From NCBI GenBank assembly GCA_021651055.1, contig JAJHOH010000001.1, positions 3,100,001 through 3,164,000 on the forward strand: a DNA stretch of 64,000 nucleotides. The letters are read 5' to 3'. Below the pieces are notes generated by a model. The model saw only the letters and a list, made by a program, of their open reading frames with translations, made no database searches and was not told where the DNA came from. Position 1 is the first letter of the stretch. Each line of letters opens with the position of its first letter. The DNA comes from Candidatus Manganitrophus morganii. GTDB taxonomy: Bacteria > Nitrospirota > Nitrospiria > SBBL01 > Manganitrophaceae. The position numbers and the translations under genes were made by a program. Positions 8,429-17,146 of the stretch are shown piece by piece.

Positions 8429-8893
8429 CTAAATATGAAACATCAACGTCTGCTTTCCTTCCAACTCCTTTTTTCTTTCAGAGAGGTCTTTAAAATTGAT
8501 CGAATCAAGATGATCTCTCAGCGAGGTGTTTACCTCTTGCCAGACTTCCCTGATGAGGATGTTGTCGATCTCCCCATTGGTCCCATTCAGCGACTCCCGC
8601 TGGCGGCGCTGGGCGGAGTCGATTTCGACGAGGGGACCCTCCATCGCTTGAAGCACCTCTCCTAAGCGGATCTGGTCCGGAGGCCGGGTTAAGCGGTAGC
8701 CGCCATGGGGACCTCGCACACTCTCGACGAAACCACGCTTCTTGAGATGATTCATCACCTGTTCTAAAAAACGGAGGGGGATTCTCTCTTTTTGGGCGAT
8801 CGCCCTGACCTGGAGAGGGCCCTCCCCGGAGTGAAGAGAAAGGGCGAGAATGGCTAAAACAGCATATTCACTCTTTGCCGAGAAATGGACCAT
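8429..8893 (-). CDS. Rrf2-family transcriptional regulator
   Basis: A 154-residue winged-helix regulator. The N-terminus (SAKSEYAVLAILAL) and the wing (KRGFVESVRGPHGGYRLTRP) are standard for Rrf2. Unlike IscR or NsrR it contains no cysteine at all, so it cannot bind an Fe-S cluster through the usual triad. In that respect it resembles CymR, the Gram-positive regulator of cysteine metabolism. It is the first gene of the minus-strand run transporter-aprA-aprB-sat, 50 bases before the transporter. Control of sulfate assimilation in response to cysteine or a precursor is a reasonable inference. Confidence 0.85.
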   Translation of the reverse strand: MVHFSAKSEYAVLAILALSLHSGEGPLQVRAIAQKERIPLRFLEQVMNHLKKRGFVESVRGPHGGYRLTRPPDQIRLGEVLQAMEGPLVEIDSAQRRQRESLNGTNGEIDNILIREVWQEVNTSLRDHLDSINFKDLSERKKELEGKQTLMFHI

Positions 8894-8901
8894 ATACCCT
8901 A

Positions 8902-8913
8902 CTATTCCGATAG
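8902..8913. promoter_or_regulatory. Candidate operator upstream of the Rrf2 gene
   Basis: The inverted repeat CTAT-TCCG-ATAG lies 9 bases upstream of the Rrf2 start codon, in an AT-rich stretch likely to hold the promoter. Its position suits autoregulation. The half-sites are short, so this is only a candidate. Confidence 0.3.
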
Positions 8914-8975
8914 AGATTAAGTATTTTATAGATTTATAAACGATAGCGCTTCAGCTGTCAAGCGAATTCTTATTC

Positions 8976-9004
8976 TTGTTCGACCTAGGATTTTGTGCTA
9001 TGTT
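8976..9004 (+). promoter_or_regulatory. Probable promoter of CorC/HlyC-type gene
   Basis: TTGTTC (8976-8981), a 17-base spacer and TATGTT (8999-9004) lie 20 bases before the coding start. The match is moderate. Confidence 0.4.
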
Positions 9005-9024
9005 AAGCGAAGGAGAACAACTTT

Positions 9025-10383
9025 ATGACACTCGAACTGACGCTGATCGTTATATTAATTCTGATCAATGCGTTTTTTTCGGCCGCAGAAATTGCCGTGA
9101 TCACCGCCCGAAAGAGCAACATCAAGAGTCTTTCGGAAAAAGGGAATACTCGCGCAGGGATTCTCTATCATCTTCAGAGTGAACCGGAACGGTTCCTTGC
9201 AACCGTTCAAATCGGCGTTACTCTGGTCGGTTCTGCTGCTGCAGCCGTCGGCGGTGCCGTTGCCGTGGAGTCGATCCGTCCAATTTTTGACAAAATTCCC
9301 CTACTGAATCGATTCAGTGAGGCGGCCTCCATCTCCGTAATGGTCATTGTCATCTCATATCTTTCGTTGATCTTAGGCGAGCTCGTCCCAAAATCGTTGA
9401 GTCTGAAGTATCCTGAACAGATCGCCCTGGCCTTTGCGAAACCGCTTGATCTGATGGCGCGGGTTTTAGGACCCTTTGTAAGGATACTGACGACGTCGGT
9501 TCGTTTCGTCCTGAAACCGATTGGGGGAAAAGTTATTCCAGGCACCTTCATCTCTGAAGAGGAAATTAAATACCTATTAAAAGAAGGCCGGGAAAAGGGG
9601 GTTTTCAACCAGACAGAGCAGGAGCTGATCCATAGTGTTTTTGAGTTTAATGATATTTCTGTGAAAGAGGTGATGGTTCCGCGTCCGAAGATCCATGCCG
9701 TCCAGATTGATACCCCTTTCCAAGAAATCCTGAAATATGTGACTGAAAATAAGTTTTCGAGATATCCGGTCTATCGAACCAATATCAATGACATCACTGG
9801 AATTCTTTATTTTAAGGATCTCATGTCGGCCTTGATTCAGGAAAAGGCCGTTCATTTAAAAGACCTCCTTCATCCGGCCTATTTCGTTCCTGAAACCATG
9901 CAGGTGAGCCATCTTCTAAAGGAGCTTCAACGGCGAAGGATTCAAATGGCCATTGTCATCAACGAATATGGAAGCGTCGAAGGGTTGGTGACGATGGAAG
10001 ATTTGGTGGAGGAAATTGTCGGTGAGATACAAGATGAATACGACGTTGAGGATCGTCCCGTCGAACGCTTGAAGGACGGCTCCTGGGTGATCGACGCCTC
10101 GCTTTCGGTTCGAGACCTCAACACCGATTATGGGCTTCCCATCCCGGAATCGGCTAATTATGAAACGTTGGGGGGATTTGCTCTCTCACAGTTGCAGAAT
10201 ATGCCGAAGGGGGGAGAAATTATTCGATATGGCGATTATAAATTCACCATCGTCGACATGGACGGCCGCCGGATCGCCAAATTGAAAGTTGAAAAAAAAC
10301 CGGACACAACGCAACCCCAAAGCGGAGGTACTTTGGGGCCCCCGCGGAGTACGGTTCCACACAAAGTATCGATTGACAAATAA
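9025..10383 (+). CDS. CNNM/CorC (HlyC) family membrane protein with CBS pair
   Basis: A 452-residue protein with three parts. Residues 1 to about 190 form a DUF21/CNNM membrane domain with three to four hydrophobic helices and the motifs SAAEIAVITAR and LILGELVPKSL. Residues of about 205-320 form a CBS pair beginning VKEVMVPRPKI and including INEYGSVEGLVTMEDLVEEIVGE split across its end. A CorC_HlyC domain follows to about residue 425, then a basic tail. The family is linked to Mg2+/Co2+ efflux and is often mislabelled haemolysin. AAGGAG lies upstream of the ATG. Its regulatory CBS domains probably bind adenosine nucleotides. Confidence 0.85.
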   Translation: MTLELTLIVILILINAFFSAAEIAVITARKSNIKSLSEKGNTRAGILYHLQSEPERFLATVQIGVTLVGSAAAAVGGAVAVESIRPIFDKIPLLNRFSEAASISVMVIVISYLSLILGELVPKSLSLKYPEQIALAFAKPLDLMARVLGPFVRILTTSVRFVLKPIGGKVIPGTFISEEEIKYLLKEGREKGVFNQTEQELIHSVFEFNDISVKEVMVPRPKIHAVQIDTPFQEILKYVTENKFSRYPVYRTNINDITGILYFKDLMSALIQEKAVHLKDLLHPAYFVPETMQVSHLLKELQRRRIQMAIVINEYGSVEGLVTMEDLVEEIVGEIQDEYDVEDRPVERLKDGSWVIDASLSVRDLNTDYGLPIPESANYETLGGFALSQLQNMPKGGEIIRYGDYKFTIVDMDGRRIAKLKVEKKPDTTQPQSGGTLGPPRSTVPHKVSIDK

Positions 10384-10424
10384 GAGGGATTCCCTTATAT
10401 AAGTCTAAATTTTGGGACCCTCAT

Positions 10425-12779
10425 GTGAAGAACAAAACCAGACCGTATATACTTCCGGCGGTTCTCGTCCTCTCCTTTTCCTATCTTTTATTCGCATATC
10501 TGATCACTAGAAATATCTCTCCCGCTTCGATCCCTTTGTCTATTTTCCTTTTCTCCCTGCTGGTCGGCGGGGTTTTATTCGCCCTCTTCCGTTTTGATCA
10601 TCAACAAGAGCTTCGCTCTTCCATCGAAGATCTTGATGCGCTCAACGAGATTTCGGTATTAATGACGCAAGGGGTGGAGGTCGATGATCTTTTCAAAAAG
10701 GTATTTGCAAAGGTGCAGGAACGGCTTCCGGCACTTTCCGCCGGCGCGCTCTTTCTCGTCGATTGGCAGGGAGAAGAACTCGGTCTGGCTGCCTCTGTGG
10801 CGCTTCCTCTTGAGTCGATCTCCGATTTAAAAGAACGGCAAGCCAAGTCAGGTTACGGAGTTATCGAAAGGGTTGCAAAGGGAGGAGAGGCCCAGCAGGA
10901 GGGTTCTTTACCGTCTTTACAAAAGGAGGGAACGACCCTCTGCGGCGCTGTCCCGCTTCGGTCTTCGGAGCGGGTGGTGGGGGTTCTTTCATTCTGGTCG
11001 AGTCAGCCGATGGATCTGACGCCGCGAGAAAAAAAATGGCTTGAGGCGGTCGGCGGACAGATCGGTTTGGCTTTGGAGCGGATTCAGCTTCAGAAATCGC
11101 ATTTGAGAAGGGAAAAAGAGGCGTTGGCCCTTTTTCAACTCAGTCAGGCGACGACCTCCTCGTTGTCGATCGATACGGTTGTCAAAATTATTTTGAATCA
11201 TGTCGCCGGTATTACTGAATCGGAGGCGGTCTGGATCATGTTGTATAATCCGATTCAACGGCTCTTGGAGGTGGTCGCCGCGCGCGGTTTTTCGGATCAG
11301 ATTTCTCTGAAATCGCTCACCCTTCGTCCGGGGCAGGGGGTTTTAGGAGAGGTCTTCGAAAAAGAGAAGTTGATCTTTGTTCCGGATGTGCGGAAAGATC
11401 ATCGCCTGGTTTATCGGGACGAGACTGAGCGCTCCGGAATCACCTCTATGATTGGAATTCCTTTGATGGTCAAAGGGAAAGCCATTGGGGTACTCGGATT
11501 GTTTTGTCCCAAATCGGTGGAGGCGGGGCGGATTCAGCAGGAGCGGCTCGATTTCCTGACGACGATCGCTTCACAGGTTGCCATCGCGATCGATAATGTA
11601 AAGTTGTATCAGGACCTGGAGCAGAAGGTGACGGAGCTGCGGCGGCTTCAGGGGCAGCTGATCCAAACGGAAAAGCTTTCCGCCATCGGAGAGCTGGTTT
11701 CCGGGGTGGCCCATGAGATCAATAACCCCCTCACGAGTGTGGTTGGGTTTACGCAGCTTTTGCTGGAGACAACCGAGAATCCGCGCGATCGCGAATTTCT
11801 CGAAAAAATATTCAGCGAGGCGATGAGCTGTTCCGAAATCATCCGCAATCTTTTGACCTTCGCCCGGCGCCATCCTGCCGAAAAGAGCTATAACAACATC
11901 AACGATATTATCCGGAAAGCGCTTGAGCTCAAGCGGTATCAGCTTGAAACCGACGGTGTTGAAATCATCGAGAACCTCTCCGATTCCATCCCTCCCATAT
12001 GGGTCGATCCGCACCAGATGCAGCAGGTCTTTTTCAACGTCATCCATAATGCGCACCAAGCGCTGCTTGAAAAGAAGAAGTTGAGCACCAGCCCTTTACG
12101 GTTGACGATTGCCAGCGAGAGTAGGAATGGTCTTGTTTCCATTTCCTTCCACGATACCGGTCAAGGGATTCTCCCGGATGTGTTGCCGAAAGTTTTTGAG
12201 CCGTTCTTTACGACCAAAGAGGTCGGCGTCGGAACTGGGTTGGGGCTCTCCATTTCTTATGGGATCGTCAAGGAGCATGGCGGGGAGATCCTCATCGAAA
12301 ATTTATTCGGAGAGGGGGTGACCTTTATCGTCACCTTTCCGATCAACGGACAGGGAAGGGATCGGAGAGTGGCTGAGGGGGCCAAAGGGGGGAGCTATGC
12401 GGGGAGGAGAATTCTCATCGTCGATGACTCCAATGCGGCCCTGGAAATGTGCACCTATATCTTGCGGTCGGAGGGATTCCGTGTCGAGGGAGTGGAGAGC
12501 GGTCGTGCTGCATTGGAGCGGCTTCGGTCGGAGGATTATGATCTGATCTTGACCGACCTCGGGATCGCCGACATGCCGGGACTGGCGTTCCACGATGCGC
12601 TTCTTAAAGAGTATCCGGTGATGGCGGAGAAGATTCTTTTCTTGGCCGAGGAGCGGATCAACCCGGAGGCGCGGCGTCTCCTTGAAGAGAGAAAAGTGGA
12701 AATTCTCTTCAGGCCGTTCGGGATGACGGCATTAAAAGAGGCGGTTTATCGCTCTCTGATCACCTCTTTGAAGGCTTGA
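10425..12779 (+). CDS. Hybrid sensor histidine kinase (2 TM, 2 GAF, REC)
   Basis: A 784-residue membrane-anchored hybrid kinase with a GTG start. Two hydrophobic segments lie near residues 10-50. GAF domains follow at about 70-220 and 235-395, then a short coiled coil. HisKA carries His430 in GVAHEINNPL. The HATPase_c domain has an N box (NVIHNAHQAL) and G boxes (GTGLGLSISYGIV). A C-terminal receiver has the phosphoacceptor Asp711 in LTDLG. In the receiver the conserved KPF lysine is replaced by arginine (FRPF), which may change its phosphorylation chemistry. The 3' end overlaps the convergent pabC-like gene by 34 bases. The signal and output are unknown. Confidence 0.85.
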   Translation: MKNKTRPYILPAVLVLSFSYLLFAYLITRNISPASIPLSIFLFSLLVGGVLFALFRFDHQQELRSSIEDLDALNEISVLMTQGVEVDDLFKKVFAKVQERLPALSAGALFLVDWQGEELGLAASVALPLESISDLKERQAKSGYGVIERVAKGGEAQQEGSLPSLQKEGTTLCGAVPLRSSERVVGVLSFWSSQPMDLTPREKKWLEAVGGQIGLALERIQLQKSHLRREKEALALFQLSQATTSSLSIDTVVKIILNHVAGITESEAVWIMLYNPIQRLLEVVAARGFSDQISLKSLTLRPGQGVLGEVFEKEKLIFVPDVRKDHRLVYRDETERSGITSMIGIPLMVKGKAIGVLGLFCPKSVEAGRIQQERLDFLTTIASQVAIAIDNVKLYQDLEQKVTELRRLQGQLIQTEKLSAIGELVSGVAHEINNPLTSVVGFTQLLLETTENPRDREFLEKIFSEAMSCSEIIRNLLTFARRHPAEKSYNNINDIIRKALELKRYQLETDGVEIIENLSDSIPPIWVDPHQMQQVFFNVIHNAHQALLEKKKLSTSPLRLTIASESRNGLVSISFHDTGQGILPDVLPKVFEPFFTTKEVGVGTGLGLSISYGIVKEHGGEILIENLFGEGVTFIVTFPINGQGRDRRVAEGAKGGSYAGRRILIVDDSNAALEMCTYILRSEGFRVEGVESGRAALERLRSEDYDLILTDLGIADMPGLAFHDALLKEYPVMAEKILFLAEERINPEARRLLEERKVEILFRPFGMTALKEAVYRSLITSLKA

Positions 12780-13597
12780 TGAAGCCGGCGGGTGATCGGC
12801 CCCGGTTTCCCGCTACCGATCGGGTTCCCGTTGATCCGCGTCACCGGCATCAATTCAAAACCGCTGTTCGTGAGAAAGGCCTCCTCGGCTTCGAAGAGCG
12901 CGTCGGGCTGGTAGAGTCCCTCCTCGGTCGGAAGATGCTTCTTCCGGGCCAGATCGATGACCACTTCCCGCGTGATCCCCTCCAAAAGCCCCACGGCCGG
13001 TGAAGGGGTTTCCAGTTTTCCCCGCCGTACCCAGAAGAGATTGCTCGTCGTCCCTTCGGAGAGATACCCTTCCGGATTCAGAAGAAGCCCTTCGTCGGCT
13101 CCCCCTTTTTTCGCCTCTAATTTTGCCATCACGTTATTGAGGAAGCTGGTTGATTTCAGGGCCGGATCGAGCGCCGTCGTCGCGTTCCGCCGGACCTGAA
13201 CGATGATGGCGGAAATTCCATCGAGATAATATTCCGATGGATAGCCGGTGAACGGCCGGGCCGTGACGACCAGTGTCGGTTTATCGCACAGCGCCGGATC
13301 GAGGCCGATCTCCCCCTCTCCACGGGTAAAGGTGAAACGGAGAATTGCATCCCGAAGGGCGTTTCGCTTCAGCGTGTCATAGAGAATGGTCTCAAGCTGA
13401 GGAAAGGGAGGAAGGGGAAGTTCCAATCGCCGGGCCGACCGGGCTAATCGTTCCAAATGCCGCGAGAGATGGAAGAGGACCCCATCGTAGGCGCGAAGGG
13501 TTTCAAAGAGACCGTCCCCATAAAGAAAACCATGATCGAAGACGGAAATCTTTGCCTCTTCTTTTCGGACAAATCGATCTTGGAGGTAGATCCACAT
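12746..13597 (-). CDS. pabC: Class IV aminotransferase, probable 4-amino-4-deoxychorismate lyase
   Basis: A 283-residue fold-type IV PLP enzyme. Family features are FDHGFLYGDGLFETLRAY near residue 20, the PLP lysine in LKSTSFLNNVMAKLEA near residue 147, and the SEGTTSNLFWV phosphate-binding loop. Members include ADC lyase (PabC), branched-chain aminotransferase and D-amino acid aminotransferase. Its place 56 bases after a pabB-like gene on the same strand points to PabC, which releases pyruvate to give p-aminobenzoate for folate. Sequence alone does not exclude a broader aminotransferase. Confidence 0.75.
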   Translation of the reverse strand: MWIYLQDRFVRKEEAKISVFDHGFLYGDGLFETLRAYDGVLFHLSRHLERLARSARRLELPLPPFPQLETILYDTLKRNALRDAILRFTFTRGEGEIGLDPALCDKPTLVVTARPFTGYPSEYYLDGISAIIVQVRRNATTALDPALKSTSFLNNVMAKLEAKKGGADEGLLLNPEGYLSEGTTSNLFWVRRGKLETPSPAVGLLEGITREVVIDLARKKHLPTEEGLYQPDALFEAEEAFLTNSGFELMPVTRINGNPIGSGKPGPITRRLHQAFKEVIRER

Positions 13598-13653
13598 CTA
13601 ATCGGCCGTGAAGGGGGAGGAGTGGGGCGTCAGGGCCTGGCGACTCACGTGTT

Positions 13654-15141
13654 TCATGGTTCCAGCGCCTTTATCAAAGCGGCCGCCTTCTGAAGGGTTT
13701 CTCGGTATTCTTTCTCCGGATCGGAGTCGGCGACGATGCCGGCACCCACTTGAAAGGTCATCTCCTCTCCCTGCCGGACCCAGGTCCGAATGGCGATGTT
13801 TAGATCCATCTCCCCTGTAAAGTCGATATAGCCGACGGCCCCGGTGTAAATGCCCCTGGCGCGTTTCTCCAGCTCGGAGAGAATCTCCATACAGCGAACC
13901 TTCGGAACCCCCGTGATCGTCCCTCCCGGGAAAAGCGCCTGCACGACCTCCGTCAAGGTCATCTCCGGCCGAAGCTCTCCGTGGATATTTGAGACCAGGT
14001 GAAAAACATGCGAGTATTTTTCAAGCGACATCAACTCGTCCACTTCGATCGATCCGTATCGGCAGACCCTTCCAAGATCGTTCCGTTCCAAATCGACCAG
14101 CATCAGATGCTCTGCCCGTTCTTTCTCGCTTTTATAGAGGGATTGAATCATCCGCTGATCCGCTGCTTCATCTTCCCCGCGCGGATGGGTTCCGGCGATG
14201 GGTCGCGTCGAGACGTGGCGTTTCCCTCCCAAGGTGCTTACACGGACGAGCCGTTCCGGCGAGCCGCTTGCAATCTGAATCGAGCCTAAATCGAGATAAG
14301 CGGAAAAAGGGGAAGGGTTGATCTCGCGAAGCCGCCGATAGATCCGGAAAGGAGCGGGAGCGGGGAAAACGATACGAAAACGGTGTGAGAGATTGGCCTG
14401 GAAAATGTCTCCGGCGGCGATATACTCCTTTGCCTGCAGGACCATTTTAATATACTCCCCTTCCGAAACCTCTCCTTCAATGGCCGGCGAAAAAATTTGC
14501 AGTTCGTCTTCTTGAGATGGTCGGGGAGAGCGGAGCCTCGATCGTAAATCGGCCAGTTTTTTTCGCCCCTCCCGATGAACCGATTCTTCTGATCTCCCCA
14601 TTTTGATCTCGGGAAGGGGATTATAGACCAGATAGAGTTGTTCCCTTGTATGATCGAGGAGGACGAAGAGATTAAAGAAAAGGAACAGGGAATCGGGAAG
14701 GGTCCGATTTTGGACCGAGGGGGCGGGGATGTTCTCCCACTGCCGGACCAGATCATAGCTGAAGAATCCAGCCGATCCTCCTTGTAGGAACGGAATTTCA
14801 GAAAGGGACCCTTCGAGAGGAGAAGATTGGAATCGATCGAGCCATTGCTGAAGATGGGAAATCGGGTTTTCCTTCTGAAAGTAAGTGTTTCCCACTCCTT
14901 CGCCGAGCGTTTTGAATCGACTGGTTTCTTCTTTGCTCCGGAATTCGGCAAATGGGTTTCCCGCCAGGAGTGAAAATCGCCCATTAAACCAGCCCCCTCG
15001 CATCCCCTCAAAAAGAACGGCGTGTTCCTTCCACCCGAGCCGCTCAAAGAGGGCTGTCGCCGACGTTCCTTGAATAGGAAGCGTTTCGATAATGAGATCC
15101 CTACTGGGGCGGTCCACTATCAGGCGATCGGAGGGGATCAT
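13654..15141 (-). CDS. pabB: Aminodeoxychorismate/anthranilate synthase component I
   Basis: A 495-residue chorismate-utilising enzyme. The C-terminal catalytic domain carries the family motifs: FQANLSHRF, SGSPERLVRV, RPIAGTHPRGEDE, LMLVDLERNDLGRVC and FPGGTITGVPKVRCMEILSE. The FPGG-ITG form and the pabC neighbour favour PabB over TrpE. The PIAGT motif has alanine where E. coli PabB has its lysine nucleophile (PIKGT), so the mechanism would resemble anthranilate synthase. No glutamine amidotransferase gene (PabA/TrpG) is nearby; it must be elsewhere or shared. It starts 22 bases after a SUMF1-like lipoprotein gene. Confidence 0.8.
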   Translation of the reverse strand: MIPSDRLIVDRPSRDLIIETLPIQGTSATALFERLGWKEHAVLFEGMRGGWFNGRFSLLAGNPFAEFRSKEETSRFKTLGEGVGNTYFQKENPISHLQQWLDRFQSSPLEGSLSEIPFLQGGSAGFFSYDLVRQWENIPAPSVQNRTLPDSLFLFFNLFVLLDHTREQLYLVYNPLPEIKMGRSEESVHREGRKKLADLRSRLRSPRPSQEDELQIFSPAIEGEVSEGEYIKMVLQAKEYIAAGDIFQANLSHRFRIVFPAPAPFRIYRRLREINPSPFSAYLDLGSIQIASGSPERLVRVSTLGGKRHVSTRPIAGTHPRGEDEAADQRMIQSLYKSEKERAEHLMLVDLERNDLGRVCRYGSIEVDELMSLEKYSHVFHLVSNIHGELRPEMTLTEVVQALFPGGTITGVPKVRCMEILSELEKRARGIYTGAVGYIDFTGEMDLNIAIRTWVRQGEEMTFQVGAGIVADSDPEKEYRETLQKAAALIKALEP

Positions 15142-15163
15142 TTATTCTCTCTCTGAGATTGAA

Positions 15164-15976
15164 CTAACTGGGGCGGACGCATCGGAAGCCGACATCGCTG
15201 ATGGTGGAATCGGGAGGAGCGTAAAGGCGGAATGAGACGGTTGAATGATGTTTTACCAACTCTTTTTGGACATCCGGGGGGAAATGGCCGATCGCCGACC
15301 AAGAATTGCCTCGAATCACCTTGAGTTGTTTTCCATACTCCTTGCTCTGATACTTGCTTCCGGGATAGGGATGATACCAATCGGCCGTCCATTCCCAGAC
15401 GTTCCCGATCATATCCACCGCGCCGTAAGGACTTTGGCCTGCGGGATAGTGGCCGGCGGGGGTCAGATCTTGAGATTGTCCGCCGACATTTGCCTTCATC
15501 GGATCGAATTCACTTCCCCAGGGGTATCGTCTCCCGTCTGTACCCCGTGCCGCTTTTTCCCATTCCGCTTCGGTCGGGAGCCGGCCCTCCTTCCAATGGC
15601 AGTAGTCCTGCGCATCCTGCCAGGGGACCATCACCACCGGATAAAGATCACTCCCTTTCAAGTATTGTCCATCTTCCCAATGGCCGGGAGGAGCGCGCCG
15701 CGTCGACCGAATAAATTCGGCGTATTGCGCGTTGGTAACTTCGGTCCGGTCGATATAATACAGCGGCAGGTAGACCTTGTGAGCCGGGCCTTCATCGACA
15801 AACCAGGGTTTGACGATCCCCTGTTCTTCCGCAAAATGCGCCTCATCGACCTCATCGGTTCCCATCATAAAATCACCGGCGGGAACGGCGACCATTCCTT
15901 CCGGAGGGCGACGCGAACAAGCAAACAAGAAGGCGGTCAGGATGAGGGCAAGGATATTATTTTTATGATGGATCAT
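15164..15976 (-). CDS. SUMF1/FGE-like lipoprotein without catalytic cysteines
   Basis: A 270-residue exported protein. The N-terminal signal ends in LTAFLFAC, a plausible lipobox, so it is probably a lipoprotein. The remainder is a formylglycine-generating-enzyme-type (SUMF1) domain: PAGDFMMGTDE, RTEVTNAQYAEFI, EGRLPTEAEWEKAARG, WEWTADWY, RGNSW and a terminal GFRCVRP. The paired active-site cysteines of true FGE, which lie between the RGNSW and GFRC segments, are absent; that stretch has KHHSTVSFRLY. It is therefore more likely a binding or scaffold member of the family than a sulfatase activator. It sits upstream of pabB with a 22-base gap. Confidence 0.8.
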   Translation of the reverse strand: MIHHKNNILALILTAFLFACSRRPPEGMVAVPAGDFMMGTDEVDEAHFAEEQGIVKPWFVDEGPAHKVYLPLYYIDRTEVTNAQYAEFIRSTRRAPPGHWEDGQYLKGSDLYPVVMVPWQDAQDYCHWKEGRLPTEAEWEKAARGTDGRRYPWGSEFDPMKANVGGQSQDLTPAGHYPAGQSPYGAVDMIGNVWEWTADWYHPYPGSKYQSKEYGKQLKVIRGNSWSAIGHFPPDVQKELVKHHSTVSFRLYAPPDSTISDVGFRCVRPS

Positions 15977-16025
15977 CCGCAGGGTCCGATTTTGAGTGAG
16001 CCGATCTTACTGAATCAGGAATGAG

Positions 16026-16055
16026 GTGTCAAGTTTTGCAAAAAAGACTTGACAC
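16026..16055. promoter_or_regulatory. Inverted repeat operator candidate over the -35 box
   Basis: GTGTCAAG (16026-16033) and CTTGACAC (16048-16055) form a perfect 8-base inverted repeat with a 14-base spacer. The right half contains the -35 hexamer of the cytochrome promoter, so a bound dimer would block RNA polymerase. The cognate regulator is unknown. Confidence 0.5.
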
Positions 16056-16077
16056 TCCGGGGGTCAATCGATATAGT
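16049..16077 (+). promoter_or_regulatory. Strong sigma70-type promoter of cytochrome c genes
   Basis: TTGACA (16049-16054), a 17-base spacer and TATAGT (16072-16077) give a near-consensus promoter. It leaves an untranslated leader of about 165 bases before the first cytochrome gene. Confidence 0.65.
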
Positions 16078-16248
16078 ATCGCCTTGTTATTCCGAAAAGG
16101 TCACTTGTCCTTCCAGCTGAGAATTCTTAACAGTCAGAGCGCGGGAGCGAGTGTTTTTCACTTTCTGAGATCTCTACAAGCACCAGCAATACCGGATCAG
16201 TAACACCAGACAGCAGAGCTTCATTAGAAATAAACAAGGAGGAACAAA

Positions 16249-16689
16249 ATGAAGTTTGGACGGATCGGTTTGGCAATGCTCGTTGCAACAGCGTTTAGCG
16301 TGAATATCGGTTCGGCGGCAGAAAAAGATCCCACAGCACCGCGTGTTCCTGCGGACCAGATGGCGGCCGCAAAAGCGTGGAAGAATCCACAGAAAGCGAC
16401 CCCTGATAATATTGCCAAAGGAAAAGAGATCTTCAACGGAAAGGGAACCTGCTTCACCTGCCACGGAAATGAAGGACGCGGTGACGGTCCTGCCGGCGCG
16501 GCCCTTGATCCCACCCCCCGCAATTTCCACAATCCGAAATTGAAGGGCAAGACGGATGGTGAGTTTGCTTGGGTGATCAAGAACGGCAGCCCCGGCACCG
16601 GGATGATCTCCTATGTCCCCGGCGTGATCAGCGAAGAAGAAATGGCGCTGGTGATCCTTTTTGAGAGAAGCCTGCACGACCAGCCATAA
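16249..16689 (+). CDS. Periplasmic mono-haem cytochrome c
   Basis: A 146-residue protein with a cleavable signal peptide (hydrophobic residues 6-22, likely cut after GSAA). It has one haem-binding site, CFTCH, near residue 69. A later methionine in GTGMISYVPG is a candidate distal ligand, as in small class I cytochromes. Such proteins carry electrons in the periplasm. AAGGAGG lies 5-6 bases before the ATG. It is followed 17 bases later by a close paralogue, the two forming a tandem duplication under one promoter and one terminator. No oxidase or dehydrogenase partner is adjacent. Confidence 0.9.
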   Translation: MKFGRIGLAMLVATAFSVNIGSAAEKDPTAPRVPADQMAAAKAWKNPQKATPDNIAKGKEIFNGKGTCFTCHGNEGRGDGPAGAALDPTPRNFHNPKLKGKTDGEFAWVIKNGSPGTGMISYVPGVISEEEMALVILFERSLHDQP

Positions 16690-16706
16690 GTTCGGATGCA
16701 TGAGAG

Positions 16707-17144
16707 GTGTTTAGAAGGTTTTTCCCAATCCTTTTGACTTTGGTTTTGATGGCCTCCTTTGCGTTTTCAGCCGAGGAGGAACTGGCAAAACCAAGGGTTC
16801 CTGCGGATCGTCTGAAAGAGGCTCAGAGTTTGAAGAGTCCCTTTAAGCCGACTCCGGAGAACATATCGAAAGGAAAAGCGCTCTTTGAGGGAAAAGGAAC
16901 CTGTTTCACCTGTCATGGCAAGGAAGGGACAGGGGAAGGGTTGGCAGCCGCAGGGCTGGATCCTCCCCCCCGCAATTTCACAAGCGCCGCCTTCCATGCG
17001 ATGCGTACGGATGGGGAACTCTTCTGGGTGATTAAACATGGGAGTCCGGGAACGGCGATGATGCCGATGGTCGGAAGCGTGATCACCGATGAAGAGGCCT
17101 GGTTGGTGCTTCTCTATGAGAGAAGCCTCGGCCGAAAAAAATAG
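16707..17144 (+). CDS. Periplasmic mono-haem cytochrome c, tandem paralogue
   Basis: A 145-residue paralogue of the preceding cytochrome. Shared features are the PRVPAD segment after the signal peptide, the CFTCHGKEG haem site, the PPPRNF segment and VIKHGSPGTAMMPMVGSVI with the likely axial methionine. The start is GTG at 16707; an in-frame stop just upstream leaves no earlier choice. The Shine-Dalgarno match is weak, so translation may be coupled to the first gene. The proteins differ most in the loop before the axial Met (AFHAMRTD here, LKGKTD there), suggesting different partners or potentials. Confidence 0.88.
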   Translation: MFRRFFPILLTLVLMASFAFSAEEELAKPRVPADRLKEAQSLKSPFKPTPENISKGKALFEGKGTCFTCHGKEGTGEGLAAAGLDPPPRNFTSAAFHAMRTDGELFWVIKHGSPGTAMMPMVGSVITDEEAWLVLLYERSLGRKK

Positions 17145-17146
17145 TA

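Noticed and set aside
9025..10383. Haemolysin
   Set aside because: The DUF21-CBS-CorC architecture is a CNNM/CorC-type membrane protein; the haemolysin label is historical.
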